DNA of 64,000 nucleotides from the NCBI GenBank assembly GCA_965198325.1, contig CBDAPE010000019.1, forward strand, positions 558,001 to 622,000, in the 5' to 3' direction. Every line of letters begins with the position of its first letter. Position 1 is the first letter of the stretch. This document shows positions 8,165-17,263 of this stretch, piece by piece. Under the pieces are notes generated by a model. The model did not search any database and was not told the DNA's origin. It saw nothing but the letters and a program-made list of their open reading frames with translations. This stretch comes from CBDAPE01 sp965198325. Lineage in GTDB: Bacteria > Pseudomonadota > Alphaproteobacteria > UBA828 > JAPUJA01. Made by a program: the position numbers and the translations under genes.

Positions 8165-10354
8165 ATGGGGCGGGACCCGAAATACGACATTCTGTTCGAG
8201 CCGGTCGCCATCGGCCCCAAGACGCTCAAGAACCGCTTCTATCAGGTTCCCCACGCGAACGGCGCGGGCTCCGATAGCCCCGGCGACCAGGCCGCGTTCC
8301 GGGCCGTGAAGGCCGAAGGCGGCTGGGCGGGCGTCAATACCGGCTGGTGCTCGATCTCCCCGGGCTCGGATGCCTCCGGTCACGTCTCCTGCCGGCTGTG
8401 GGACGAGGGCGACATCGTCAATCTGCGCCCCTTGTGCGACGCGGTACACAAGCACGATGCGCTGGTCGGCTGCGAGTTGGGCCATTACGGCGTACACGCG
8501 CCGAATTTTGAATCCCGAGAGGCGTCCAGGGGGCCCAGCGCCTACCAGTCCGACGCCCAGCCTTGGGTCTATTGCGCCGAGGCCGATGAAGACGAGATCG
8601 CGGAGATCGTGGAGCTTCACGCCGAGGCCGCCCGGCGCGCGGTCGCGGCGGGGTTCGATATCGTCTACTACTGGCCGGCCGATTCCATGCTCGGCACCCA
8701 GTTCCTCTCGCCCTTTTACAACCAGCGCACCGACAAATACGGCGGTGATTTCGACGGTCGGATCCGGTTCAGCCTCGAGGTGCTCGCCGCCACGCGCGAG
8801 GCGGTAGGCGGGTCCGCGGCCGTCGCGGTGCGCCACAGCGTCGATAACCTGCTCGGCCCCGACGGCGTCGAAGCGGGCGACGAGGGGCTCCGCTATGTCG
8901 AACGAATCACGGCGGAAGGCCTCGCCGATCTGTGGGATATCAAGATCGGCACCTACGCCGACTGGGGCGACGATATCGCGACCTCCCGGTTCGAAAAGGC
9001 CAATCACGAAAAGCCGTTTAACGAAGGCGTGAAGGCCGTCGCGGGCGGCGTGCCCGTGGTCGCCGTCGGGCGGCTCACCAGCCCAGACGACATGGTTGCG
9101 AACATCGCCGAGGGGATCTACGACATCGTCGGTGCGGCGCGCGCCTCGATCGCCGATCCTTTTCTGCCCAACAAGGTCGCGGAGGGGCGGCTCGACGACA
9201 TCCGCGAATGCATCGGTTGCAACATGTGCATTGCCTCCCACGAGAGCCATGCCGGGCGCATCTCCTGCACCCAGAACGCGACCGTCATGGAGGAATACCG
9301 TCGCGGCTGGCATCCCGAGAAGTTCGAGCCGGCGCCCGAGCCCTGCTCCGTGCTCGTCGTCGGGGCGGGGCCTGCCGGGCTCGAATGCGCCCGGGTCCTC
9401 GGCATGCGCGGCTACGACGTGCATCTGCGCGAGGCCGCAGACGAGCCGGGCGGTCACATTCGGGACGTCGCGCGCTATCCCGGCCTTGCCGAGTGGGGAC
9501 GCATCGTGAGCTACCGCGAGGGCCAGCTCGCCAAGATGGTAAATGTCGAGGTCCATACCGGCGTTGGCGAGATGTCCGCGGACGACGTGCTGGCCTATGG
9601 TGCCGATCGGGTCGTGATCGCGACCGGGGCCGGCTGGTCCGCCGACGGCACCTCGGGCGTCACCATGACGCCGCTCGACGAGGCTGACGCCGCGCGGCCC
9701 CAGTTCGCCACGCCCGAGCAGGTCATGGCCGGCAAGGAGTTGGGCGAGCGGGTCGTCGTGCTCGACGGCGAGGGGGTCAATGTGGGCATCGCCATGGCCG
9801 AGCTCTGTGCCGATCGGGGCAAGCAGGTCACCGTCGTCACCCAGCTAAGCGATGTCGCCGCCTTTTCCCTGCTCTCGGGCGAACATGTCGGGCTGCAACG
9901 CCTGATCAACGAGAAGGGCATTGCCGCGCTCACGAGCCACTGGGTCGAATCGATTCGGTTGGGCAACAGCGTCGAAATCCAGACGTTCAACCTCTACCGC
10001 GACAGCTACCGGCGCAAGCCTGCCGCGCCCGGCGAGTATCCCCGCGAAATGAGCAGCAAAACCACAGCCATCGAGTGCGACAGCGTAATCCTCGCCACCT
10101 CGCGCTTCCCCAACGACGCGCTCTATCGCGAGCTCAAGGAACGCCCAGGCGAGTGGGCGGGTGCGGGGATCGCCGCTGTTGTGCGCGCGGGTGATTGCGT
10201 CACGCCGCGTCTCATCTACAACACCATCTTCGACGGCCACCGCGTCGCGCGGGAATTCGAGAGTGCGAACCCCGAGCGGCCCTTGCGCTATATCCGCGAG
10301 CGCCGGCTGTGGGGCCAGGACGTCATGCCGGGCGCAGCGCTGGCCAGCGGCTGA
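8165..10354 (+). CDS. Trimethylamine dehydrogenase-like FMN/4Fe-4S/FAD oxidoreductase lacking the covalent-FMN Cys
   Basis: Flavoprotein of 729 residues, the same length as Methylophilus trimethylamine dehydrogenase and alignable end to end: OYE-type TIM barrel (1-340), 4Fe-4S motif CIGCNMC...C (ECIGCNMC and ISCTQN), then an FAD/ADP-binding half with VVGAGPAGLE. The Cys that forms 6-S-cysteinyl FMN (QVPHC in the known enzyme) is Ala31 here (QVPHA). The Tyr-His of the catalytic triad are replaced (VYYWPAD where the known enzyme has VYVYGAH), while the WGxD segment is kept. The substrate is therefore probably not trimethylamine; a related secondary or quaternary amine is possible. ATG 8165 follows GGGGAG. 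It stands alone between mobile DNA and the channel gene. Confidence 0.88.
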   Translation: MGRDPKYDILFEPVAIGPKTLKNRFYQVPHANGAGSDSPGDQAAFRAVKAEGGWAGVNTGWCSISPGSDASGHVSCRLWDEGDIVNLRPLCDAVHKHDALVGCELGHYGVHAPNFESREASRGPSAYQSDAQPWVYCAEADEDEIAEIVELHAEAARRAVAAGFDIVYYWPADSMLGTQFLSPFYNQRTDKYGGDFDGRIRFSLEVLAATREAVGGSAAVAVRHSVDNLLGPDGVEAGDEGLRYVERITAEGLADLWDIKIGTYADWGDDIATSRFEKANHEKPFNEGVKAVAGGVPVVAVGRLTSPDDMVANIAEGIYDIVGAARASIADPFLPNKVAEGRLDDIRECIGCNMCIASHESHAGRISCTQNATVMEEYRRGWHPEKFEPAPEPCSVLVVGAGPAGLECARVLGMRGYDVHLREAADEPGGHIRDVARYPGLAEWGRIVSYREGQLAKMVNVEVHTGVGEMSADDVLAYGADRVVIATGAGWSADGTSGVTMTPLDEADAARPQFATPEQVMAGKELGERVVVLDGEGVNVGIAMAELCADRGKQVTVVTQLSDVAAFSLLSGEHVGLQRLINEKGIAALTSHWVESIRLGNSVEIQTFNLYRDSYRRKPAAPGEYPREMSSKTTAIECDSVILATSRFPNDALYRELKERPGEWAGAGIAAVVRAGDCVTPRLIYNTIFDGHRVAREFESANPERPLRYIRERRLWGQDVMPGAALASG

Positions 10355-10465
10355 CCTGTCCCTCCTATAAATTCCATCCGGCGCAGAAACCCCAGCATTT
10401 TGGGCGCTCCGCCGACTGGCTTCGCTACCCGTGCGGACCGGATCTTGCAAGTGGATACGGCCATT

Positions 10466-11305
10466 TCATGCGGGCGGCCTCCCTGGTGAACGACGCTGCT
10501 TCTTCAGATCCGCGACGAGGCTCTCGATGCGCTCAAGGGCATCGTGTGCGCTCACCGTCTCTTTGCGGATCGCCCGGAGGGTATCGTCGCCTTTGCCAAT
10601 CGATACTTCGATGCGCGCATCGTGCAGGTTGTTGATGACCACCGCGATGACGAGGTTGATCATGATCACTGCCGCCAGCATCACGAAGCTGACGAAGTAC
10701 AGCCAGCTCATCGGATGGAGCTCCATCGCGGTATACATTACGTCCGTCCAGTCCTCGAGGGTCATCACCCGGAACAAGGTGAGGAGGGCAATGCCGAGCG
10801 AGTTCCAGTGAACCGGATCGTGATCGCGGAAGAGGTGCACGCCTGCGACCGCATACACGTAGTAGACGACGAAAAGTAGCAGCATCACATGCCCCAGTCC
10901 GGGCAGGGAGCGGATCAGAGTCTCGACGATGAGGCGTAGTTGCGGTACCATCGTCGCGACCCGAAGCACCCGCAGAAGCCTTGCCAATCGCGCGATGAGG
11001 GCGAACTCCCCCGCGTCCGGAATGAAGGCGAGGACGAGGATGACGAAATCGAACAGGTTCCAGCCGTCTCCGAAGTAGCGTCCGAAGCGCGGCGCGACGG
11101 CGGTGAGCTTGATGGCGGCTTCGAGTACGAAGATGGCCAGTGCCACGTCGTAGGCCCAATAAATGGCGGCGCCGATCCACGCGTCGACCGTACGGCTTGT
11201 CTCAAGGCCGAGACCGATCGCGGTCACCAGGATCATCGTGATTATGACAATGTCGAAAGTGCGTGCCGCCACCAGGCGTTCGCACACCCGCCGTAAACGA
11301 TTCAT
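10466..11305 (-). CDS. Single-domain voltage-gated cation channel (NaChBac-like)
   Basis: Inner-membrane ion channel subunit of 279 residues expected to form homotetramers. Six membrane segments are visible: S1 ~16-34, S2 ~48-68, S3 ~83-96, S4 with Arg106, 109, 112 and 115 at every third position, S5 ~136-158, pore and S6 ~195-225. A charged, heptad-like C-terminal tail follows. The pore reads T182-L-E-D-W-T-D188, more acidic than the TLESWAS filter of NaChBac and close to the TLDDWSD filter engineered to make NavAb calcium selective. That resemblance is my basis for suggesting Ca2+ selectivity. No partner gene lies next to it. Confidence 0.9.
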   Translation of the reverse strand: MNRLRRVCERLVAARTFDIVIITMILVTAIGLGLETSRTVDAWIGAAIYWAYDVALAIFVLEAAIKLTAVAPRFGRYFGDGWNLFDFVILVLAFIPDAGEFALIARLARLLRVLRVATMVPQLRLIVETLIRSLPGLGHVMLLLFVVYYVYAVAGVHLFRDHDPVHWNSLGIALLTLFRVMTLEDWTDVMYTAMELHPMSWLYFVSFVMLAAVIMINLVIAVVINNLHDARIEVSIGKGDDTLRAIRKETVSAHDALERIESLVADLKKQRRSPGRPPA

Positions 11306-11451
11306 ATGAGAGGCCTCCCGTGTTGAGATCAGCAGCCGGGGAACGCATGAGTGCCCTCGGCGCGCGACAAATAATCACTGATAGACCTGCTTGACCAGTG
11401 ACTGCCCACGGCGCCCCGCGAGCTACTGTCAAAAGTTGGTGACGGTGGTTT

Positions 11452-11929
11452 TCAGGCGGCGCGTTCGATCAGCTTTTCTCCGTCCTTGAATTTGACGCCC
11501 TCGACGATCTCGGCGAGGCGGTGAGAGCCGTCGAGACGCCGCCACTTCTTGGCTGCCGACTGGCACAACTTGAAGACCATGGTGGGCGCCGTGGTCCGGC
11601 TGAGGCAGCCCTTGGTCTTGATGGTCCTCAGGCGCACGGTTGCGAAGGTGCTTTCTATGGGATTGGTCGTGCGCAGGTGCTTCCAGTGCTCGGCCGGGAA
11701 GTCGTAGAAGGTGAGCCGCACCGCGCGGTCCTTGGCCAGGCAGGCCGTGGCCTTGTTGTCCTTGGCGCCGTAGGCCTCCAAGAAGAAGTCGAACGCCTTC
11801 TCGGCCCGATCCTTGGTCTCGGCCATCCAGATGTCCTGCAGGTGCCCCTTGGCCCTGGCTTGGAGGGACTTGGGCAACTTGTTCAGAACGTTGCCGGTGT
11901 TGTGCAGCCAGCAGCGCTGTTCGCGCGTC
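11452..11929 (-). pseudogene. IS256-family transposase A, C-terminal part
   Basis: C-terminal ~158 residues of an IS256 transposase (from EQRCWLHNTGNVLNKLPKS on, with the catalytic Glu region NPIESTFATVRLRT). Its N-terminal part lies at 13271-14057, separated by a second IS256 element. Removing that element and one copy of the 8-base duplication restores one continuous frame of 419 codons. Confidence 0.88.
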
Positions 11930-13270
11930 GGGGGTGTCCGATTGTCTGTGTAAGTGACGCCGTGGGCGACATTGTTTCCGGCCTCAGCGCGCTGAGGCCG
12001 GAAAGCGATCCTCGAACAGGATCGCAAACTGCCCCATTGCGGCGGTCCATTCAATAGGCCGTTTCCAGCCGACACCGGCATTGCGGATCGCCAGGAACAA
12101 CAGCTTGACCGCCGCCTCGTCGTTGGGGAAGCTACCGCGTGTCTTGATGATCTTGCGCAAAGATCGGTGCAGGCTCTCCAGCGCGTTGGTGGTGTAGATC
12201 ATCTTGCGGATCGCCGGCGGGAACGCGAACATCGGCACCACCTGCTCCCAGGCGCGGCGCCAGCTGGGCGCGATCGCCGGATAGCGCTCGCCCCATTTGG
12301 CCTCGAACTCGTCGAGCTTGGCCGCCGCGGTCTCGGCGGTTTCGGCGCGGTAGATCGCCTTGATATCGGGCATGATCCTCTTTCGGTCCTTCCACGACAC
12401 GAACGCCAGCGAACTGCGGATCAGATGCACGATGCAGGTCTGCACCGTGGTCTCGGGGAACACCGTTGTTATCGCCTCGGGGAAGCCCTTGAGGCCGTCG
12501 ACCACGGCGATCAGGATGTCAGCGACGCCGCGGGTCTTGAGGTCGTTCATCACCTTGAGCCAGAACTTGGCGCCTTCGGTCTGCTCGATCCACAGCCCGA
12601 GAACCTCCTTCTCGCCTTCAGCGGTGAGGGCCAGTGCAACGTAGACTGCTTTGTTGCGCACCAGGCCTTCGTCGCGGATCTTGACCCGCAGCGCGTCAAA
12701 GAACACCACCGGATAGACCGCATCGAGCGGTCGGTTCTGCCATTCGCGGACCTCCTCGAGTACCGCGTCGGTGACCCGGCTGATCAGGTCCGGCGAAACC
12801 GCGACCCCGTAAAGCTCCTGCAGATGGCCACGTATCTCGCGCACCGTCATGCCGCGGGCATACAGCGACACGATGCGATCGTCGAAGCCCTCGAGACGGC
12901 GTTCGCCCTTGGGCACGATCAGCGGGTCGAACGTGCCGGTGCGGTCGCGCGGCACGGCGATATCGATCTCGCCATCCTCGCTCAGCACCGTCTTGTCCGA
13001 GTAGCCGTTGCGGCTGTTACCCGTGCCGCGACCGGCCGGGTCACCCTTCTCGTAGCCCAGGTGATCGCTCAGCTCGGCGTCAAGCGCCCGCTCCAAGAGC
13101 ACCGCCTTGAGCTGCTTGAACAGCCCGTCTTCGCCCAGCAGGTCATCCGGCTTCTCGTAATCGGCCAGAAGTTCGTCCAGAAGTTCAGGTCTGATAGTCC
13201 TCATCGTAGGTCCTCCCATACTAAATATTGGACCCACGGCACTCATTTACACAAGATATCTGACACTCTC
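11930..13270 (-). mobile_element. IS256-family element B, copy 1, inserted in transposase gene A
   Basis: 1341-base element flanked by the 8-base direct repeat CGCGCGTC (11922-11929 and 13271-13278). The ends are imperfect inverted repeats: the left begins GGGGGTGTCCGATT and the right, read inward, GAGAGTGTCAGATATC, both followed by TGTGTAA. A second copy with its own 8-base duplication is at 54132-55474, which fixes the boundaries. Confidence 0.92.
11984..13204 (-). CDS. IS256-family transposase B
   Basis: Mutator-type DDE transposase of 406 residues. It shows the NGYSDKTVLSEDGEIDI N-terminal segment, VVFFDALRVKIRD (first Asp), IAVVDGLKGFPEAI (second Asp) and TTNALESLHRSLRK (Glu). I chose the ATG at 13204 because GGGAGG precedes it; an in-frame ATG at 13246 is possible. 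This copy is intact, unlike the one at 54186-55408. Confidence 0.93.
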   Translation of the reverse strand: MRTIRPELLDELLADYEKPDDLLGEDGLFKQLKAVLLERALDAELSDHLGYEKGDPAGRGTGNSRNGYSDKTVLSEDGEIDIAVPRDRTGTFDPLIVPKGERRLEGFDDRIVSLYARGMTVREIRGHLQELYGVAVSPDLISRVTDAVLEEVREWQNRPLDAVYPVVFFDALRVKIRDEGLVRNKAVYVALALTAEGEKEVLGLWIEQTEGAKFWLKVMNDLKTRGVADILIAVVDGLKGFPEAITTVFPETTVQTCIVHLIRSSLAFVSWKDRKRIMPDIKAIYRAETAETAAAKLDEFEAKWGERYPAIAPSWRRAWEQVVPMFAFPPAIRKMIYTTNALESLHRSLRKIIKTRGSFPNDEAAVKLLFLAIRNAGVGWKRPIEWTAAMGQFAILFEDRFPASAR

Positions 13271-14057
13271 CGCGCGTCGTGTCGTGACTCTCGCGCAAGG
13301 CCTTCCAGAAGCCGAGCGCCCAGTCTCCGACGGCCAGCTCGGGCGCCACCTCGAGGCCGCACCGCTTGAGATCGAGCAGCAGCTCGCGCCACGACTGGGC
13401 GCTCTCGCGATAGCCGTCGGCGATTGCCAGCAGTTCCTTGCGGCCCCACTGGTCGGCGCCGATGATGACCAGGATGCATTGTTTGTCGTGCTCCATCCGG
13501 GGCTGGAAATAGATCCCGTCGGCCCAGAAATAGAGATCGCGCCGGGCCGAGAGGCCGCGCTTTTCCCAGCGCGCCAGCTCGCCTTGCCAGACATCCTTCA
13601 AGCGCGTGATCGTCGAGGCCGAGAGCCCTGGCGCGTCCGGCCCCAGAAGAGCGGCCAGGGCCTCGGTGAAGTCGCCCGTCGAGATGCTCTTCAGGTAGAG
13701 CCAGGGCAAGAGCTCCTCGATCGACTTGGCCCGCCTGAGGGAGGGCGAAAAGATCGCCGAGGTGAAACGGATCTTGCCGGCCTCTCCCGCACCCCCGCGG
13801 CCGCGCACCCTGGGGCAGCGCACCGCGACCGGCCCGATGCCGGTTTGAACTTGGCGCTCGCGATGATGGCCGTGGCGAACGACACGGCGCCGGCCCGCAT
13901 CGTCCTCCAGATCGCCGTGCGCCGCGATGAAGGCCGTGACCTCCATCTCAACGGCTTGCGCCAAGAGACGCTGCGCTCCCGAGCGCAAGACCGCCGTCAA
14001 GGGATCCTCCGAAAATGACCCTGGATGGCGAAGCTCAACAACTCTATCCTCACTCAT
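13271..14057 (-). pseudogene. IS256-family transposase A, N-terminal part
   Basis: First ~262 residues of the interrupted IS256 transposase, starting at ATG 14057 and carrying LYFWADGIYFQPR (first Asp) and IGADQWGRKELLAI (second Asp region). It breaks off at the insertion of element B, after RESHDTTR. The sequence continues at 11929. Confidence 0.88.
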
Positions 14058-14457
14058 GGCGTATCCTTTCCTTATGGGAATCGGCGACTCGGCATCGCCA
14101 GGATACGCCGCCTTCTCTATCAGTCCGTCACCAACTCTCGGGTATAGCTCAACCGGGGTTCATCCGGGGAATGTCAGTGTAGACACGTAGCATGTAAGCC
14201 CCCAGGCCTTCGCCCATGACGGCCGTTGCAGCCCGCCTGTCTGTCATCGTTCTGCGTTCGAGTTCGGTAGCCGTGGTGTTCCTCACAAAAGTTGCGGTAA
14301 GTGATCTCGGGGTGAGATTCCAGAGCCGACAATGGGCCCAATATTGGGTGTTTCGGACCCCTGTTCAGCGGAAATCAATCGAAATCTGCCGTCCTGTCAC
14401 GGGAAAATGAGTGGCGTTGATCGGTGTGGGTGATAGACGCGCCACCTCTTTGGTGCC
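14058..14457. other. Intergenic: outer end of IS256 element A and no recognisable gene
   Basis: This 400-base stretch holds the upstream end of IS256 element A (its outer inverted repeat was not confidently located) and then sequence in which I see no gene, tRNA or clear repeat. Confidence 0.4.
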
Positions 14458-15327
14458 TTACCCCGGATCCGCCGAACTATCATCGGACCCTGTTCCAGCA
14501 CCGCGCTGCCTCCAGCCGTGCGCGGCGAGAACCTCCGCAAATTCCGGGATTGCCGCAGCGTCCTCATGGTTGAGGCGCACGACACTGACACCATGCTCAA
14601 TGAAATAATGGAGTTCGGAATAAATACAGCCGGAGGGGCAATCGCCCCATGCTTTACGAAACACCACATGCCACTTGTCATCCGACCATAGTGCCTGGAT
14701 TCCGGAACCGTCCCCGAGTGATGCGTCCGGTCGAGCATTCTTCACTCCCTCTATCGCCTTGTACTTTGATGCTGTGAGCAAGATGTCGCTGCGCGGGTCG
14801 AAGGTGATCAGAACCGCGTTAATTCGGGGGTACGCCATCACTCCGCGCAGGCCGACAGTCTGATTGAGGGTGTCGAATGCCGCGTGGCCAGTACATAACG
14901 GAGCCGATGCCTCCTCTTCCGGGAGACTGCTGACCACGGCCTCCAGCAGTGGAGGCTCCAGCTGCAGGACCAGCGTTCCGGGGTTCCAACGGCCGCGTGC
15001 TCTCACCTCAACCATCTCTGGCCAATGGGTCCTGATGTTGGCCAAGAGCCGTTCCAACTCCTGGGTTAAATCGATTTCAGCAAAGCGGCGATAGAACGCG
15101 TCCCGTCTTGCTTCATTATCAAATCGGCGAAGAAGGTCGACAACGTTATGAGTGAGGATGATGCCCTCGTCCTCTTCCGTCGGTTCGAGATACCCATGCT
15201 TGATCACGGGCGCGTTGCCATCACACGGATCAGCTGCAATTGCGGTGGACCCAACCAACGCCGATACGACCAGAAAAGATACCAAGAGCAACATCTGCGG
15301 TACCAAGGTGGTCTGAAGTCGTCCCAT
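14458..15327 (-). CDS. Secreted protein of unknown function
   Basis: An open frame with a likely start at 15327 (MGRLQTTLVPQMLLLV) gives 289 residues beginning with a clear Sec signal peptide (hydrophobic core, then STAIAADPC; cleavage near AIA-AD). Upstream in-frame starts at 15420 and 15369 would bury the signal peptide. Cysteines occur at several places in the mature part (DPCDG, APLCTGH, WGDCPSGC), which suggests disulfides and an exported location. No family recognised. The neighbours are mobile elements. Confidence 0.65.
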   Translation of the reverse strand: MGRLQTTLVPQMLLLVSFLVVSALVGSTAIAADPCDGNAPVIKHGYLEPTEEDEGIILTHNVVDLLRRFDNEARRDAFYRRFAEIDLTQELERLLANIRTHWPEMVEVRARGRWNPGTLVLQLEPPLLEAVVSSLPEEEASAPLCTGHAAFDTLNQTVGLRGVMAYPRINAVLITFDPRSDILLTASKYKAIEGVKNARPDASLGDGSGIQALWSDDKWHVVFRKAWGDCPSGCIYSELHYFIEHGVSVVRLNHEDAAAIPEFAEVLAAHGWRQRGAGTGSDDSSADPG

Positions 15328-15599
15328 CGCTTTGCTCCGGCTTCTGGTTGGTGTTGAGCCCATGTACCCCATAGAAGCACAAAAGGAGCGAGAATGTGTG
15401 AAGCCGTATGCCCGAGTCAAATACCGATGGACACGCCCTCGGGAGCCAGCTCAAGAAGACACGGCCCTGGCGGGATAGCCGGATGCGGCCATGACGTTGC
15501 GTCTCAAAACTAAGACCTGATGCCGTAGAGCCATGTTCTCGGCAGCCAGCCGCTTAGACCCTTTGAAAAGGGAATTTTTAATCCATGGCCTGTTAAGAT

Positions 15600-16135
15600 T
15601 CATCGTGAATTGATGATTGCGGAGCAAGCATAAATCATGGCCTCGAAGCTTTCGTCGGTTTTATCGCTTCGCATGGCGATGCGTTTGAACTCCTTGAGTT
15701 TGCAGAAGAAATTTTCGATCAAGTGGCGCCATTTATAGATCTCGTCATCAATGTCCAGTGGCTGGAGACGCCGCGGGCGCTGTGAGATCACGATTTGCGC
15801 CCCGCGCGCGTTCATAGCCTCAATGATCCAGTTCGCGTCGAACGCCTTGTCGGCAATCAGGCCGCCGAAATCGAGGTCTCTGATGAGCGGGGCACCGCCT
15901 CCGCTATCGTTTCGTTGTCCAGGCATCGGAACAAAGCGCACCAGATTGCCCAAGCTATCGGTGAGGGCCAGGATATTGGTCGTCAGACCGCCCCTTGACT
16001 TGCCTATGGCCTGGCTCTGAGCCCCCCTTTTGCGCCCTGGCCGTGGCGGTGGACCCTGACAATCGTGCCGTCGATCATTGCGAACTCCATATCTGCTTCA
16101 TCCGACACGACATCAAATATCCGTTTGAAAAGGGG
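15600..16135 (-). pseudogene. IS5-family transposase remnant (frameshifted, 5' truncated)
   Basis: Two minus-strand frames join into the C-terminal ~175 residues of an IS5/IS427-group transposase: MEFAMIDGTIVRVHRHGQGAKGG, then, after a frameshift near 16022 in a run of C, QAIGKSRGGLTTNILALTD and IADKAFDANWI to the end (WRHLIENFFCKLKEFKRIAMR). The N-terminal part is cut near 16135, where the IS1595 element begins. Confidence 0.85.
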
Positions 16136-17215
16136 ATTATAACTCTTGGTTTATGCTGCATTCTCCACATACTTCGACCCAACAGAAGACAAGACAGCGG
16201 AGATGCACGATGCCCCACAAGTCCCCCGGAAAGAGCGACCGTGAAGGCCTGACCCTCGTCCAGATCATGGACCTGTTCCCCGACGAGGACGCGGCGCGCG
16301 AGTGGTTTGAGGCTCGGGTGTGGCCCAACGGGCGGCACTGCCCGCGCTGCGGCAGCGTGGACACCGCTCCCTCGACGCATCGCAAGATGCCCTACTGGTG
16401 CTCAGGTTGTAAGTCCTACTTCTCGGTGCGCATCGGCACCGTGCTACAGGACAGCAAGGTTCCGCTCCGGAAGTGGGCGCTGGCGGTCTACCTGCACCTA
16501 ACCAGTCTCAAGGGCGTGTCCAGTCTCAAGCTCCATCGCGACATCGGCGTAAGCCAGAAGACCGCGTGGTTCATGCTCCACCGGCTGCGCGAGGCGGGGC
16601 GCGCGAAGTGCGGCCTGTTCTCTGGGCCGGTGGAGTTCGACGAGACGTACTTCGGAGGCCGACGCAAGAACATGAGCAACACCAAGCGCCGCGCCGCCCT
16701 AGAGATGGGGCGCGGGCCGGTCGGCAAGACTGCCGTTCTCGGCGCGAAGGATCGGGCTACCAAGCAGGTGGAGGCCAAGGTCATCAAGAGCGCGGACGGC
16801 GAGACCCTCAGAGCCTTCGTCGTGGAGAAGCTGGCCCCCGAGGGCAAGGCGTACACCGACGAGGCCAAGGGGTACCAGGGCATCCCCCGCGAGCACGAGA
16901 CGGTCAGGCATTCGGTCCGGGAGTACGTTCACGGCGAGGCGCACACCAACGGGATAGAGTCCTTCTGGTCGATGCTCAAGCGCGGCTACGTGGGTACCTA
17001 CCACAAGATTAGCGCGAAACATCTGAACCGCTACGTGGCCGAGTTCCAGCGGCGACACAACGACCGCGACTCGGACACCATCGAGCAGATGGAAAGTCTC
17101 GTCGTCGGGATGGCGGGCAAGCGGCTGCGTCTCAGGGAGTTGACCGCCGACAACGGGCTCAGCTCCGGGGCGCGGAGTGGAAAAAACTAGGTACTTATTA
17201 TACGTAAGTTCGTGC
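16136..17215 (+). mobile_element. IS1595-family element A (ends approximate)
   Basis: Insertion that interrupts the IS5 remnant and contains one IS1595 transposase. The left end is inferred from where IS5 coding stops (~16135) and the right end from the AT-rich stretch past 17190. I could not fix exact inverted repeats, so the boundaries may be off by tens of bases. Confidence 0.55.
16210..17190 (+). CDS. IS1595-family transposase A
   Basis: DDE transposase of 326 residues with an N-terminal zinc ribbon (CPRCGS...CSGC), an HTH (SQKTAWFMLHRL) and an ISXO2-like core (VEFDETYFGG, YTDEAKGY, HTNGIESFWSMLKRG). ATG 16210 follows GCGGAG; the open frame upstream to 16153 has no ribosome site. It belongs to a different subgroup from the two cargo-bearing IS1595 elements at 18 and 26 kb. 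Confidence 0.92.
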   Translation: MPHKSPGKSDREGLTLVQIMDLFPDEDAAREWFEARVWPNGRHCPRCGSVDTAPSTHRKMPYWCSGCKSYFSVRIGTVLQDSKVPLRKWALAVYLHLTSLKGVSSLKLHRDIGVSQKTAWFMLHRLREAGRAKCGLFSGPVEFDETYFGGRRKNMSNTKRRAALEMGRGPVGKTAVLGAKDRATKQVEAKVIKSADGETLRAFVVEKLAPEGKAYTDEAKGYQGIPREHETVRHSVREYVHGEAHTNGIESFWSMLKRGYVGTYHKISAKHLNRYVAEFQRRHNDRDSDTIEQMESLVVGMAGKRLRLRELTADNGLSSGARSGKN

Positions 17216-17263
17216 CAAAGGCCGGGGAACTAAAACGCGATCGCGCGAGCCTTGTATAGCGGT

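Noticed and set aside
12167..13369. 400-residue open frame antisense to the IS256 transposase
   Set aside because: Low-complexity, His/Arg/Leu-rich translation without family features; the opposite strand holds a clear transposase. The same holds for 8123-9556, 32579-33733, 37163-38770, 40215-41582, 18591-19544 and 26153-27112.
15496..15556. Minus-strand segment LAAENMALRHQVLVLRRN resembling the N-terminus of integrase-type transposases
   Set aside because: Only about 20 residues long and surrounded by stops; too short to support as a feature.
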